64,000 nt of DNA from Bisbaumannia sp015645095 (GTDB lineage Bacteria; Pseudomonadota; Gammaproteobacteria; Pseudomonadales; Halomonadaceae), in NCBI GenBank assembly GCA_036871055.1, contig CP141893.1, positions 620,001 through 684,000 on the forward strand. The letters run 5' to 3'. Position numbers and translations under genes: made by a program. Shown one piece after another: positions 18,106 through 25,937 of this stretch. Within the stretch, counting starts at the first letter, position 1. Each line of letters opens with the position of its first letter. Under the pieces are notes generated by a model. That model was not told the origin of the DNA and did no database searches. It saw only the letters and a program-made list of their open reading frames with translations.

Positions 18106-18444
18106 ATGGCCCCTTCGACCCTCGAGCCCGACGCCCTGCGTCGGCTACTGTGCTCGCTGCCCGACGCGCAATTGCCGCTGACCTACCAGCAGGCGGCGGA
18201 GGCCCTGGGCCTGACACCACCTCGCACCATTCAGCGGGTCGCCCTGGCCCTGGAGGTGCTGATGCGCGAGGACGTGGCCGCCGGCCGCCCGCTGATCGCC
18301 GCCCTGGTGGTCAGTCGCCGCGGCGGCCAGCCGGCCCGGGGCTTCTTCGACCTGGCCGTGGCGCTGGGGCGCTTCCCGGCCGATCCGGCCCATCATGCCG
18401 AGGCCTATCGGCAAGAGCTGGCACGGGCCCTGGCCGAGCGGTGA
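18106..18444 (+). CDS. Small conserved hypothetical protein
   Basis: A 112-residue protein with a helical, possibly winged-helix N-terminal half (LPLTYQQAAEALGLTPPRTIQRVALALEVLM) followed by RPLIAALVVSRRGGQPARGFFDLAVALGRFP. The SRRGGxPARGFF block looks conserved, but I do not recognise a family. The N-terminus reads like a DNA-binding fold (PPRTIQRV as recognition helix), which is inference. It stands between the EAL gene and nfsA. Confidence 0.6.
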   Translation: MAPSTLEPDALRRLLCSLPDAQLPLTYQQAAEALGLTPPRTIQRVALALEVLMREDVAAGRPLIAALVVSRRGGQPARGFFDLAVALGRFPADPAHHAEAYRQELARALAER

Positions 18445-18545
18445 TCTTTGCGAAATAATAAGCAAGATAACTAAGTCCGTCGGGTGACGCGGCCGTCGAA
18501 CGGCATGGCGTCGCCCCACGTCAGGCGAACGACTCACGAGGTCCC

Positions 18546-19277
18546 ATGAATCCCACCATCGAACTGCTGAAGTCCCACCGCTCGATCCGCAAGTTCACCG
18601 AGCAGAAGATTCCCCACGAGCTGCTGGTGGAGTTGATTCGCGCCGGTCAGGGCGCCGCCACTTCCAGTCATGTGCAGGCCTATAGCGTTATCCATGTGAC
18701 CCAGCCCGAGAACCGCGAGACGCTCGCCGAGCTGGCCGGTGGCCAGGGCTACGTGGCCGGTGCCTCCGACTTCCTGGTGTTCTGCGCCGACATGAAGCGC
18801 CCCACCGAGGCCGCCGAGCGCACCGGCGCCAAGGTCGTGCGCGGCATGACCGAGCAGTTGCTGGTGGCCAGCGTCGACGTGGCACTGATGGCTCAGAACG
18901 TGGCCATCGCCGCGGAATCCGAAGGGCTCGGCATCTGCTATATCGGCGGCATCCGCAACAACCCCGCCGCCGTCAGCGACCTGCTGCGCCTGCCCAAGCA
19001 TGTCTACCCGGTGTTCGGCATGTGCCTGGGCTACCCGGCTCACCAGCCGGACATCAAGCCGCGCCTGCCGGTGGAGGCGATCCTCAAGGAGGATTATTAC
19101 CGCGATGACCGCGAGCAGGTGGAGGCCTTCGACGAGACCATGCACGCCTACTACCAGGCGCGAAAGGGCGGCAACAAGGACAGCAACTGGTCGCAGAACC
19201 TCACCCCCCTGTTCGACAGCAAGCTGCGCGCCCATATGCGCGACTTCCTGATCGAGCGCGGCTTCGAGATGAAGTAA
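18546..19277 (+). CDS. nfsA: NADPH-dependent oxygen-insensitive nitroreductase
   Basis: A 243-residue FMN enzyme of the NfsA/Frp group that reduces nitro compounds and quinones with NADPH in two-electron steps. Typical stretches are HRSIRKFTEQKIP for FMN phosphate binding, ATSSHVQAYSVI, GLGICYIGGIRNNP and the family end DFLIERGFEMK. Length matches E. coli NfsA (240). It is followed by a strong hairpin at 19286-19312. Confidence 0.93.
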   Translation: MNPTIELLKSHRSIRKFTEQKIPHELLVELIRAGQGAATSSHVQAYSVIHVTQPENRETLAELAGGQGYVAGASDFLVFCADMKRPTEAAERTGAKVVRGMTEQLLVASVDVALMAQNVAIAAESEGLGICYIGGIRNNPAAVSDLLRLPKHVYPVFGMCLGYPAHQPDIKPRLPVEAILKEDYYRDDREQVEAFDETMHAYYQARKGGNKDSNWSQNLTPLFDSKLRAHMRDFLIERGFEMK

Positions 19278-19285
19278 AGCGCCGC

Positions 19286-19312
19286 GGCCCGCCGCCATGA
19301 TGGCGGTGGGCC
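19286..19312 (+). terminator. Hairpin after nfsA
   Basis: Twelve-base arms (GGCCCGCCGCCA and TGGCGGTGGGCC, one G-T-type mismatch) surround a 3-nt loop, nine bases after the nfsA stop. No U-run follows. Confidence 0.55.
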
Positions 19313-19315
19313 GGG

Positions 19316-19337
19316 CGTCAAGGCAGGACCGGCCGGC
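19316..19337. repeat. 22-bp direct repeat, left copy (copy of ygjV 3' end)
   Basis: Identical over 22 bp to 20092-20113, where it encodes the last codons of ygjV (GRPVLP and stop, minus strand). The two copies bracket the MNT-HEPN module exactly, so this copy looks like the left junction of an insertion. Confidence 0.8.
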
Positions 19338-19442
19338 TGAATAGGGCACCGTATTCGTCTCTGGGTATCACCATGGCCCCATGCTAGGCTGACTCAGGTG
19401 AACTAGCCGGTTCCGTGCATGCCGGTAAGGAGGTGCCATCCG

Positions 19443-19733
19443 ATGAACCGAGCGAGAACCCTGCAGCTGTTGCGGGAACATATGCCGACCCTGGCCGAGG
19501 ACTATGCCGTCAGGTCCCTGGCCCTCTTCGGTTCCATGTCTCGCGATGAGGCCCGAGCCGATAGCGATATCGATATCCTGGTGAGCTTCGATGGACCGGC
19601 GACCTCGGCTCGTTACTTCGGGGTGCAGTTCTACCTGGAAGACCTGCTTGGCCACCCGGTGGACCTGGTGACCGACAAGGCACTGCGTCCCGAACTCCAG
19701 CCCTATGTCGAGCGCGAGGCGCTGCGTGTCTGA
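19443..19733 (+). CDS. mntA: MNT-domain nucleotidyltransferase, MntA-type antitoxin
   Basis: A 96-residue minimal nucleotidyltransferase. The signature GS-X10-DXD is present: Gly30-Ser31 and Asp42-Ile43-Asp44. In characterised MntA-HepT systems the antitoxin transfers AMP units to a tyrosine of the HEPN toxin and silences it. AAGGAGG lies ten bases before ATG 19443. The stop overlaps the GTG start of the toxin gene by several bases, the usual coupling. Here the partner is frameshifted, so the antitoxin stands without an evident full toxin. Confidence 0.88.
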   Translation: MNRARTLQLLREHMPTLAEDYAVRSLALFGSMSRDEARADSDIDILVSFDGPATSARYFGVQFYLEDLLGHPVDLVTDKALRPELQPYVEREALRV

Positions 19734-20089
19734 GTCCCGCCTCCAGCGCGAATGGCGCTTCTATGTTGACGACATGATTGGATTCGCCGAGTAAAGTGCT
19801 TTCCTATACGGACGGCCTGGCTCAGGACGACTTTATTGCCCACGACCTGACCTATGATGCCACGCTGCGTAACCTCGAACTGATCGGCGAGACGGCGACG
19901 CGTATCCCCGAGACGGTTCGCCAGCGTTACTCGCATATTCCCTGGCGGATGATCGTGGCCACACGCAATCGCCTGATCCATGCCTATCTGGGGATCGATG
20001 ACGATACGGTGTGGAGCATTATCCAGGACAATATTCCCGAGCTGCTTGAGCAGTTACGAGATATCCAGCGCCAGAATCCATCGAAGTGA
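19726..20089 (+). pseudogene. hepT: HepT-type HEPN toxin gene, frameshifted
   Basis: Translation from GTG 19726 gives MSESRLQREWRFYVDDMIGFAE and then meets TAA at 19792. One extra base there breaks the frame: in the next frame the protein continues as KVLSYTDGLAQDDF to the stop at 20087-20089. Joined, the two parts give a normal HepT of about 120 residues, with the nuclease motif RX4-6H as RNRLIH and the AMP-acceptor type motif RX4HXY (RNRLIHAY). It is most simply an inactivated toxin, or a sequencing error. An internal TTG at 19778 could start a shortened version lacking the first helix. Confidence 0.8.
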
Positions 20090-20091
20090 AT

Positions 20092-20113
20092 CGTCAAGGC
20101 AGGACCGGCCGGC
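20092..20113. repeat. 22-bp direct repeat, right copy (inside ygjV 3' end)
   Basis: Second copy of the 22-bp repeat at 19316-19337. This one is the native end of ygjV, so the module seems to have entered at the 3' end of that gene and rebuilt it, as site-specific elements do at attachment sites. Confidence 0.8.
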
Positions 20114-20615
20114 CGTCGCGTCTCAGGCGCAGGATGGTGACGACGTTGGTGATGAAGATCAGCGATTCGGCCAGGGTGCCGCCGATGGAGCCCGCCAGTA
20201 GGTTGCTGAGTACCCAGCAGAAGGCCGCCACCGCCAGGGTCACCCGCATGGCGATGCCGCGCAGCATGAACATGCCCCAGGTGCCCAGCAGGCCCGCCGC
20301 CAGGGCCGGCAGGTCCCGCGGCCCGCTCCAGGTCAGCGCCGCCACCGCCAGGGTGGCGAGCAGCATCCCCACCATCAGCCCCCGGTGACGGGGAAAGCGG
20401 CGCACCAGGGCGATGCGCACCACGATCAGCGCCGAGATCCCCGCCGCCACCCAGCTCTCGAGCAGGGCGAACTGGGTGGCAAAGGCCACATTGGCGAACA
20501 GCAGCAGTACGAACAGCTTGTCATCGCGCTTGCTGGCGAAGGCGATCACGCACAGCGCCAGGGCCACCAGGCTGACGCCCTGGCCCGCCAGCCACCTCAG
20601 GCTGAGTTCTTCCAT
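20094..20615 (-). CDS. ygjV: YgjV family inner-membrane protein
   Basis: A 173-residue protein with about five to six hydrophobic helices, matching the YgjV family: GQGVSLVALALCVIAFASKRDDKLFVLLLFANVAF near the start and FCWVLSNLLAGSIGGTLAESLIFITNVVTILRLRRD near the end. Function unknown. Its last codons overlap the right copy of the 22-bp repeat flanking the MNT-HEPN module, but the coding sequence itself appears whole. Confidence 0.85.
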   Translation of the reverse strand: MEELSLRWLAGQGVSLVALALCVIAFASKRDDKLFVLLLFANVAFATQFALLESWVAAGISALIVVRIALVRRFPRHRGLMVGMLLATLAVAALTWSGPRDLPALAAGLLGTWGMFMLRGIAMRVTLAVAAFCWVLSNLLAGSIGGTLAESLIFITNVVTILRLRRDGRPVLP

Positions 20616-20767
20616 GCGTGCCGCTCCCCCGCAACGCTTCCATCGACCGCCCTAGCCTGGCGGTTTCCCCCGGCCCTGCCAAGCCTCTCGGTGCCTTGTC
20701 GCTTTCACCGCCGATACCGCTAAGATGGGGGGACTTGCCCCAAGACCCCGGATCGAACGGAGACGAG

Positions 20768-21334
20768 ATGGAACCGCTACTTCATGCCGGCACGCCGGTC
20801 ACCGAGGCCGCCCTGGCCGCCATCGCCCATATGCCCACCGCCAGCCTGCCGATGCTGATGGATGACGACTTCGCCCGACGCTTGAGCGATGCCGAGCTGA
20901 TGCGCATTGCCGTGCTGCTGGCCGAGAAGAGCCGCGCCGAGGGCGGCTGCCCGATCGGCGCGGTGATCATCGACAATGCCACCCGGCGCATCGTCGGCAA
21001 GGGGCACAACACCCTGGTCCAGGAAGATCATCCCTACAACCATGGCGAGACCGCCGCCATCCGCGATGCCGGACGCCTCGACTTCAGCCAGACCACCCTC
21101 TTCACCTCCCTGAGCCCCTGCGATATCTGCGCGACCCTGCTCTACATGCGTGGCTTCGCCCGGGTGGTGGTGGGCGACATCACCAATGCCTCGGGCAACG
21201 AGGGCCTGCTGCGCAGCAAGGGCCTGCGGGTCGATATCCTCGAGGACGCCCGTGGTGTCGAGGGCTACGCCCGCTTCCGCGCCGAGCAGCCACAACTGGA
21301 CCTCGAAGACTGGAAAGGCAGGAGTGCCCTATGA
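20768..21334 (+). CDS. Nucleoside/cytosine deaminase-like zinc enzyme
   Basis: A 188-residue member of the cytidine/deoxycytidylate deaminase superfamily. Zinc site residues are His92 and Glu94 in NHGETAAIRDAG and Cys118 and Cys121 in SLSPCDICATLLYMRG. The pattern resembles yeast-type cytosine deaminase and fungal-type nucleoside deaminases. The substrate base cannot be told. The stop overlaps (ATGA) the ATG of a 20-codon remnant of an oxidoreductase gene whose full version is now at 24666, so the two were once adjacent. Confidence 0.82.
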   Translation: MEPLLHAGTPVTEAALAAIAHMPTASLPMLMDDDFARRLSDAELMRIAVLLAEKSRAEGGCPIGAVIIDNATRRIVGKGHNTLVQEDHPYNHGETAAIRDAGRLDFSQTTLFTSLSPCDICATLLYMRGFARVVVGDITNASGNEGLLRSKGLRVDILEDARGVEGYARFRAEQPQLDLEDWKGRSAL

Positions 21335-21391
21335 CGACCCTGGTAATCGGCGCCAATGGCCAGATCAGTCGCCAGGGCTGGGCCCTGCCGT
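21286..21391. repeat. Diverged direct repeat, left copy
   Basis: About 100 bp covering the deaminase 3' end and the oxidoreductase 5' end. It matches 24619-24725 at roughly 85% by eye, without large gaps. The pair brackets a block of about 3.3 kb. Confidence 0.75.
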
Positions 21392-21393
21392 GA
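21331..21393 (+). pseudogene. 20-codon remnant of an NAD(P)-binding oxidoreductase gene
   Basis: ATG at 21331 opens MTTLVIGANGQISRQGWALP and then a stop. The first dozen residues equal the start of the intact gene at 24666 (MTTLVIGANGQIGRQ), including the GxxGxxG nucleotide-binding loop. The ribosome site GGAGTGCCCT is also shared. It is the broken left copy of a duplication. Confidence 0.8.
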
Positions 21394-21559
21394 AGCCGGC
21401 GCCTCCTCCGGTTGACTCCTCTCCGCGTTCGGGCGAGGCTAAGGGCCGCGCCGTCTAGGCGTCCCCGTCCGCGGAAAGGGCTGCGCCCATCGCTTTCAAT
21501 CGACTTCCCCATACGACTCCCGGCCTGTCCGGCGGACGCAGGCATATGGAGGGATTCGT

Positions 21560-22771
21560 ATGACCACGCTTCCCCGGCCGGATGCCAGGTCTCATGGCCG
21601 CTTCAATCTCGAGCAGCAGCGCAAGCGCGCCAAGGAACTGCTCAAGGCGGTGCGGGCCGACGACCCGGACGCCCTGGCACGCATCCTGTGCCAACTCCCG
21701 CCCCGCGAGACGCCGCTGCGGCTCGCCGATGCCCAGTTCGTGATCGCTCGGGAATGCGGCTTTGCCAGCTGGCCCAGGCTCAAGGCCCATACCGAAGCGC
21801 TCGATACGTCACGGCGGCTGGTCGCCGAGCGCGGCGACCAGGAGCAGACCACCCTGCATATCCGCTGCGGCTCGGACATTGAACCCGGTCTGCGCACCGC
21901 CGGCTTCCGCGGCGATTTCCTCGAGTTCTCCGACCCCTTCTGCCTGGGGCCGCTGCGCGACCTGCCCCCCAAGGAACTGATGCGGTTGCGAGCGCATTAC
22001 CTGGCGGAGGTCTCCGGCATGGCCGAGCGTGATGCCCTGGCCCGCCTGCGCAGGAGCTACGAGGCACTGGACGACCTGGCTCGCTTTGAACGGGTGGTGC
22101 TGTGGTTCGAGCACGACAGCTACGACCAGTTGATCCTCGCTTACCTGCTGCACCGCCTGCATCTGGCTCCGCCCAGGGCACGGATCGAGCTGATCGCCGT
22201 AGAAAGCGTCCCCGGCGTCGAGCGCTTTATCGGCATCGGCCAGCTCGCCCCGGACCTGCTGGCCTGGCTATGGCGGCAGCGCCGCCCCGTCGAGGCGCCG
22301 CTGCTCGAACTGGGCAGCCGGGCCTGGGCGGCGCTGACCGCCGATCGCTCCGAGCCTCTGGAAACCCTGATCGCCACCGGCACGCCGGCCCTGCCGATGC
22401 TGGGCAAGGCACTCGCGCGCCATCTGCAGGAGTTGCCGGACGCGGCGTCCGGTCTGGGTTTCACCGAGCGCCTTACCCTGGCGATCGTCCGCGACCGGGG
22501 CCCGCTGCCGGTGGGTCAGGCCTTCTCGTTGCTGATGCGCGACTACGAGCCGCTGCCCTACCTGGGCGACCTGATGTTCTGGTGGCTGCTCCAGCCGTTG
22601 ATCACGGCGCCCCGGCCGGCACTGGCGATTACCGAGCCCCACCGGGACTGGCCCCATCGCCGCCTCGCCCTGACCGAGCTCGGCCGTGACCTTCTCGAAG
22701 GGGAGCGACACTGGCTCGATCAGGCCCCCGGCGAGCGCTGGGTAGGCGGAATACGTATTTCACCACGCTAG
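21560..22771 (+). CDS. DUF1835-type protein
   Basis: A 403-residue soluble protein. Residues 1-75 form a helical ankyrin-like lead (LLKAVRADDPDALARILCQLP, then ARECGFASWPRLKAH). From about 95 a DUF1835 domain begins with TLHIRCGSDI and continues through FSDPFCLGPL and VVLWFEHDSYDQLILAYLLHRL. The C-terminal part (FTERLTLAIVRDRGPL ... HRRLALTELGRDLL) resembles the helical domain that follows DUF1835 in homologues. Function is unknown. It is the first gene of the 3.3-kb block. Confidence 0.78.
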   Translation: MTTLPRPDARSHGRFNLEQQRKRAKELLKAVRADDPDALARILCQLPPRETPLRLADAQFVIARECGFASWPRLKAHTEALDTSRRLVAERGDQEQTTLHIRCGSDIEPGLRTAGFRGDFLEFSDPFCLGPLRDLPPKELMRLRAHYLAEVSGMAERDALARLRRSYEALDDLARFERVVLWFEHDSYDQLILAYLLHRLHLAPPRARIELIAVESVPGVERFIGIGQLAPDLLAWLWRQRRPVEAPLLELGSRAWAALTADRSEPLETLIATGTPALPMLGKALARHLQELPDAASGLGFTERLTLAIVRDRGPLPVGQAFSLLMRDYEPLPYLGDLMFWWLLQPLITAPRPALAITEPHRDWPHRRLALTELGRDLLEGERHWLDQAPGERWVGGIRISPR

Positions 22772-22783
22772 TCATGGGGCCAG

Positions 22784-22799
22784 CCCCGACCTGTCGGGG
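22784..22799. terminator. Short hairpin after the DUF1835 gene
   Basis: CCCCGAC and GTCGGGG form a 7-bp stem with a 2-nt loop, 13 bases after the stop. There is no U-run. Confidence 0.4.
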
Positions 22800-22914
22800 G
22801 CCCAGATGGCGGGGGGGCTTGGGCGGATTGCCGGGCAGTGGCGCAATATTGTCCAAGCCCGCGGTGTCGCCTTGGGCCTAAGCTATGCCTGAGTGGCGTT
22901 CTGGGAGGCATGGC

Positions 22915-23748
22915 ATGACGCAGCAATCCAGCCGGTTCGATTATTTCAAGAGCCGGCATAACCCCGAGCTAACGGTGCTCCGGGCGGCGATGAGCGACTT
23001 CAGCTACGACCGCCATGCCCATGAGGAGTATGCCTTCGGCGTTACCCTCACCGGGCGCCAGGACTTCTTCAGCGGCGGGCAGTTTCACCGCAGCCCGCCC
23101 GGCAACACCATCCATTTCGCTCCCGAGCAGGCCCACGACGGGCACCCGGGCGACGACAGCCGGCTGGGCTATGTGATGGTCTATGTGCCTCCCGCCCAGC
23201 TCGAGGCCTCGTTCGCCGACGCGGCGGGCGGCGAGTGGGCCGCCCGCTTCCGCAGCGGCGAGACCCTGATGGCGGATGCCGAGCTGCGGGGCGCCATCCT
23301 CGAGCTGGCGCAGCTGGTGACCCGGCGGGTCGGCACGCGTATCGACCAGGAACACGCCCTGCATTGCATGGCGACACGCCTGGTGCAGCGGGCCGGCAAG
23401 TTCCAGCCCGGCGGCACGGTGAGCCGGCCCGATGCGCTGCTGCTGCGCGCCAAGGAGTACATCCTCGCGCACCTGGAGGCGGACCCGTCGCTGGACGAGA
23501 TCAGCCGGGCCGCGCACCTCTCCAAGTACCACTTCCTGCGCCTGTTCCGTCAGCAGTTCGGCATCACGCCGCACCAGTACGTGCTCAGTTGCCGGGTCAA
23601 TGCCGCGCGCCACGCCCTGGAGGCCGGTGTGACGCCCAATGAGGCGGCCTTCCGCTACGGCTTTACCGACCTCAGCCACTTCAACCGCCGCTTCAAGCGC
23701 ATCTACGGCAAGACGCCCTACCAGTACCAGCGCAGCATCGCCCAGTAA
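22915..23748 (+). CDS. AraC-family transcriptional regulator
   Basis: A 277-residue regulator with an N-terminal AraC cupin (HEEYAFGVTLTGRQDFF, then HFAPEQAHDGHPGDDSRLGYVM) and two C-terminal helix-turn-helix units from about 180 (LDEISRAAHLSKYHFLRLFRQQFGITPHQYV and YGFTDLSHFNRRFKRIYGKTPYQYQ). Regulators of this subtype often stand next to LysE-type exporters, as here: the exporter gene starts 16 bp downstream. ATG 22915 follows GGGAGG. Confidence 0.9.
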   Translation: MTQQSSRFDYFKSRHNPELTVLRAAMSDFSYDRHAHEEYAFGVTLTGRQDFFSGGQFHRSPPGNTIHFAPEQAHDGHPGDDSRLGYVMVYVPPAQLEASFADAAGGEWAARFRSGETLMADAELRGAILELAQLVTRRVGTRIDQEHALHCMATRLVQRAGKFQPGGTVSRPDALLLRAKEYILAHLEADPSLDEISRAAHLSKYHFLRLFRQQFGITPHQYVLSCRVNAARHALEAGVTPNEAAFRYGFTDLSHFNRRFKRIYGKTPYQYQRSIAQ

Positions 23749-23763
23749 CCCGAGGTATTCCCC

Positions 23764-24378
23764 ATGTTGGAGATCGTCGCCTATGCCCTGGGCGTCATGT
23801 ACACGCCTGGGCCTGTGAACCTGCTCGGCCTGAATGCGGGCCTCAACGGCCAGGGCCGTACCTCCCTCGGCTTCTTCGTCGGGGTGGGCGCGGCCATGCT
23901 GACGCTGTTCCTGATCTTCGGCTGGGTCGGGGCGGCCTGGGTGCGCGGCGACCTGCTCGCCGTGGTGGGTGCCCTGGGCTGCGGCTATATCCTCTACCTG
24001 GCCATCAAGATCGCCCGCTCGACCATCGACCCCGGCGCCGTGCGGCAGGCGCCGCGGGTGCTGCAGTTTCGCGATGGCCTGATCATGCAGCTCTGCAACC
24101 CCAAGGCGCTGGTCGCGACCCTGCCGATCGTCACCATCCAGTTCCCCGCCGCCGGCATCCAGGGCGTGGCCTTGCTGCCCTGGTCGCTGGGACTGGCGAT
24201 CCTCGCCTTCGGCGCCCCCGGCAGCTATGCGCTGATGGGCACCGTGGTCGGGCAGCGTCTCGACGACCCGCGGCTGCTTAAGGGCTTTAGCCTGGCGATG
24301 GCGGCCCTGCTGCTGGGCGTCGCGTTTTCCATCGGCTATGAGAACGTCTGGTTACCTGTGTTATCCGGCGTCAGTTGA
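23764..24378 (+). CDS. LysE-family amino acid exporter
   Basis: A 204-residue inner-membrane protein of the LysE/RhtB type with about six helices. The family start YTPGPVNLLGLNAGLNGQGRTSLGFFVGVGAAM and the segment LQFRDGLIMQLCNPKALVATLPI (usual G-x-x-x-x-NPKA) are present. It would export an amino acid or a toxic analogue, under control of the AraC gene just upstream. Its TGA stop overlaps the ATG of a possible small membrane protein. Confidence 0.88.
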   Translation: MLEIVAYALGVMYTPGPVNLLGLNAGLNGQGRTSLGFFVGVGAAMLTLFLIFGWVGAAWVRGDLLAVVGALGCGYILYLAIKIARSTIDPGAVRQAPRVLQFRDGLIMQLCNPKALVATLPIVTIQFPAAGIQGVALLPWSLGLAILAFGAPGSYALMGTVVGQRLDDPRLLKGFSLAMAALLLGVAFSIGYENVWLPVLSGVS

Positions 24379-24557
24379 TGGATCGCCCTTCACGCCAGCC
24401 CCGTCTCGGGTCCATATTCGTCACCCTCGCGAGAGGCTGTTATCGTCACGGGCAGGCCGGCTCGGCGGCTCTCGGCCTGGGGCTGATCGGCGCCGCCGTG
24501 CTCGGCACGACGCTGTATTTCGTGCTGATACGCGGCATTGGCCGAGGCGGATGGTGA
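24378..24557 (+). CDS. Possible 59-residue membrane protein coupled to the LysE gene
   Basis: ATG 24378 overlaps the LysE stop (TGATG), a normal coupling arrangement. The product has one strong hydrophobic helix near residues 29-52 (ALGLGLIGAAVLGTTLYFVLI) after a basic N-terminus and ends GRGGW. No family was recognised. It could be a real accessory peptide or chance frame use at the edge of the 3.3-kb block. Confidence 0.4.
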   Translation: MDRPSRQPRLGSIFVTLARGCYRHGQAGSAALGLGLIGAAVLGTTLYFVLIRGIGRGGW

Positions 24558-24618
24558 CGCTCGCGGGTGAGTGCCGAATGAAGCGGCTCGACGTGGCCCT
24601 CGGGGTATCGCGACACCA

Positions 24619-24725
24619 TGCAAGCCGCAACGGGATCTCGACGACTGGAAAGGAAGGAGTGCCCTATGACGACCCTGGTGATCGGCGCCAACGGCCAGAT
24701 CGGCCGCCAGTTCTGCGCCCTGGCC
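24619..24725. repeat. Diverged direct repeat, right copy
   Basis: Counterpart of 21286-21391. It still carries the last codons of a deaminase (PQRDLDDWKGRSAL and stop) in front of the intact oxidoreductase start, although no deaminase is present here. This shows where the 3.3-kb block was inserted or duplicated. Confidence 0.75.
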
Positions 24726-25298
24726 GCGGAGGCCGGCGAGCCGATTCGCGCCATGCTGCGCTCGGCGGAGCAGCGGCCCTGGTTCGAGGAGCGTGGCATC
24801 GATACCGTGATCGCCGACCTGGAAGGCGACTTCGCTCACGCCCTCGATGGCTGCGACCAACTGCTCTTCACCGCCGGCTCCGGCCCCCACACCGGCGCCG
24901 ACAAGACCCTGTTGATCGACCTCTATGGCGCCATCCGCAGCATCGAGGCGGCCCGTGAGCGGGGCCTCTCCCGCTACCTGATGGTCAGCGCCATGCGCGC
25001 CGATGACCCCCAGGCCGCTCCCGAGGCGCTGCGCCCCTATATGGCCGCCAAGTTCGCCGCCGACGCCTACCTGCGTGCCTCCGGCCTGCCCCATGTGATC
25101 CTCAAGCCGGGGCGCCTCACCGACGAACCTGCCACCCAGCGGGTCGCTGCCTCCCTGGAGGAGACCGGCGGCGAGAACACCATCTCCCGGGCCAACGTGG
25201 CCCATGCCCTGCTGCATCTGGTCAAGGCGCGGCAACGGGTCGACCGCGAGTTCGTGCTGCTCGACGGCCGGCGCTCCCTCGCCGAGGTGCTGGCCTGA
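24666..25298 (+). CDS. NAD(P)-binding atypical short-chain dehydrogenase
   Basis: A 210-residue Rossmann protein of the NmrA/YwnB-like atypical SDR type. The N-terminal loop is GANGQIGRQ, the central strand DQLLFTAGSGPHTGADKT, and the expected YMAAKFAADAYLRASGLPHVILKPGRLTDEP stretch follows. Such proteins bind NADP and act as reductases or redox sensors; no substrate is assigned. AAGGAAGGAG precedes ATG 24666. A fragment of its first codons remains at 21331, behind the deaminase with which it once formed a coupled pair. Confidence 0.85.
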   Translation: MTTLVIGANGQIGRQFCALAAEAGEPIRAMLRSAEQRPWFEERGIDTVIADLEGDFAHALDGCDQLLFTAGSGPHTGADKTLLIDLYGAIRSIEAARERGLSRYLMVSAMRADDPQAAPEALRPYMAAKFAADAYLRASGLPHVILKPGRLTDEPATQRVAASLEETGGENTISRANVAHALLHLVKARQRVDREFVLLDGRRSLAEVLA

Positions 25299-25319
25299 GT
25301 GCCATCCCCGCCGCGGGCC

Positions 25320-25937
25320 TCAGTGCGGGTGATGCGCGCAGGTCACCCTGGGGTTGAAGGGCTCGAGGTTGCCGTTGGGGTTGTCGCGGAACCACAGGTG
25401 CTGATCGAAATGGGCCGTGAAACCGTGGGCCTCGTCGACCGCGGTGGCCGGGTCGTTGACCATGAAGTCCCAGGTGCGCCCGGCCAGCGTCGGCGGCCCC
25501 TCGTGGCCCGCGGCCTCCCAGGCCGCCTGGAACACCAGGTTCTCGACCCCGACCAGCACCATTGAGCCGTCTTCCTGGGGTTCGTAGAGCAGGATGGCGG
25601 GGTTCATGAAGTCGGTATGGGTGCCGGTGCCATCGACCCGCGGCGCCGTCGCGGTGATACCGAGCAGGTCGGGACGAAAGTAGTGGATGCCCATGTCCCC
25701 CAGTTCGGCGGGCATGCCATGGGCTGCCGCCGTCGCGCACTCCCCGGAGGGATCCGGGATATAGCCCTCCGCCAGGGCCACCTCGACGTCCTCGAAGCGT
25801 AGGGTGGCGGCGCGCACCGACTCGATCAGCGCCGTCACCTCCGCACTCTGAACATTGCCCGTCGGCGCATACGCCGCCACCAGGGGCGCCGCCGCCAGCC
25901 CCACCATCAACATGCCTCCCCACAGGACTGCACGCAT
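25320..25937 (-). CDS. Exported protein of unknown function
   Basis: A 205-residue product with a signal peptide (MRAVLWGGMLMVGLAAAPLVAA, cleavage near residue 22-24). The mature part has a recognisable conserved set, GECATAAAHGMPAELGDMGIHYFRPDLL and NPAILLYEPQEDGSMVLVGVENLVF, then W-D-F-M and an ending HLWFRDNPNGNLEPFNPRVTCAHHPH. Many His, Asp and two Cys could bind a metal. I have seen this type annotated only as hypothetical. ATG 25937 follows GGGAGGAG. It is convergent with the oxidoreductase gene, 21 bp apart. Confidence 0.7.
   Translation of the reverse strand: MRAVLWGGMLMVGLAAAPLVAAYAPTGNVQSAEVTALIESVRAATLRFEDVEVALAEGYIPDPSGECATAAAHGMPAELGDMGIHYFRPDLLGITATAPRVDGTGTHTDFMNPAILLYEPQEDGSMVLVGVENLVFQAAWEAAGHEGPPTLAGRTWDFMVNDPATAVDEAHGFTAHFDQHLWFRDNPNGNLEPFNPRVTCAHHPH

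Noticed and set aside
19726..19800. Programmed +1 frameshift in hepT
   Set aside because: The site lacks the Shine-Dalgarno-like stimulator and slippery codon known from prfB; a plain one-base insertion explains it.
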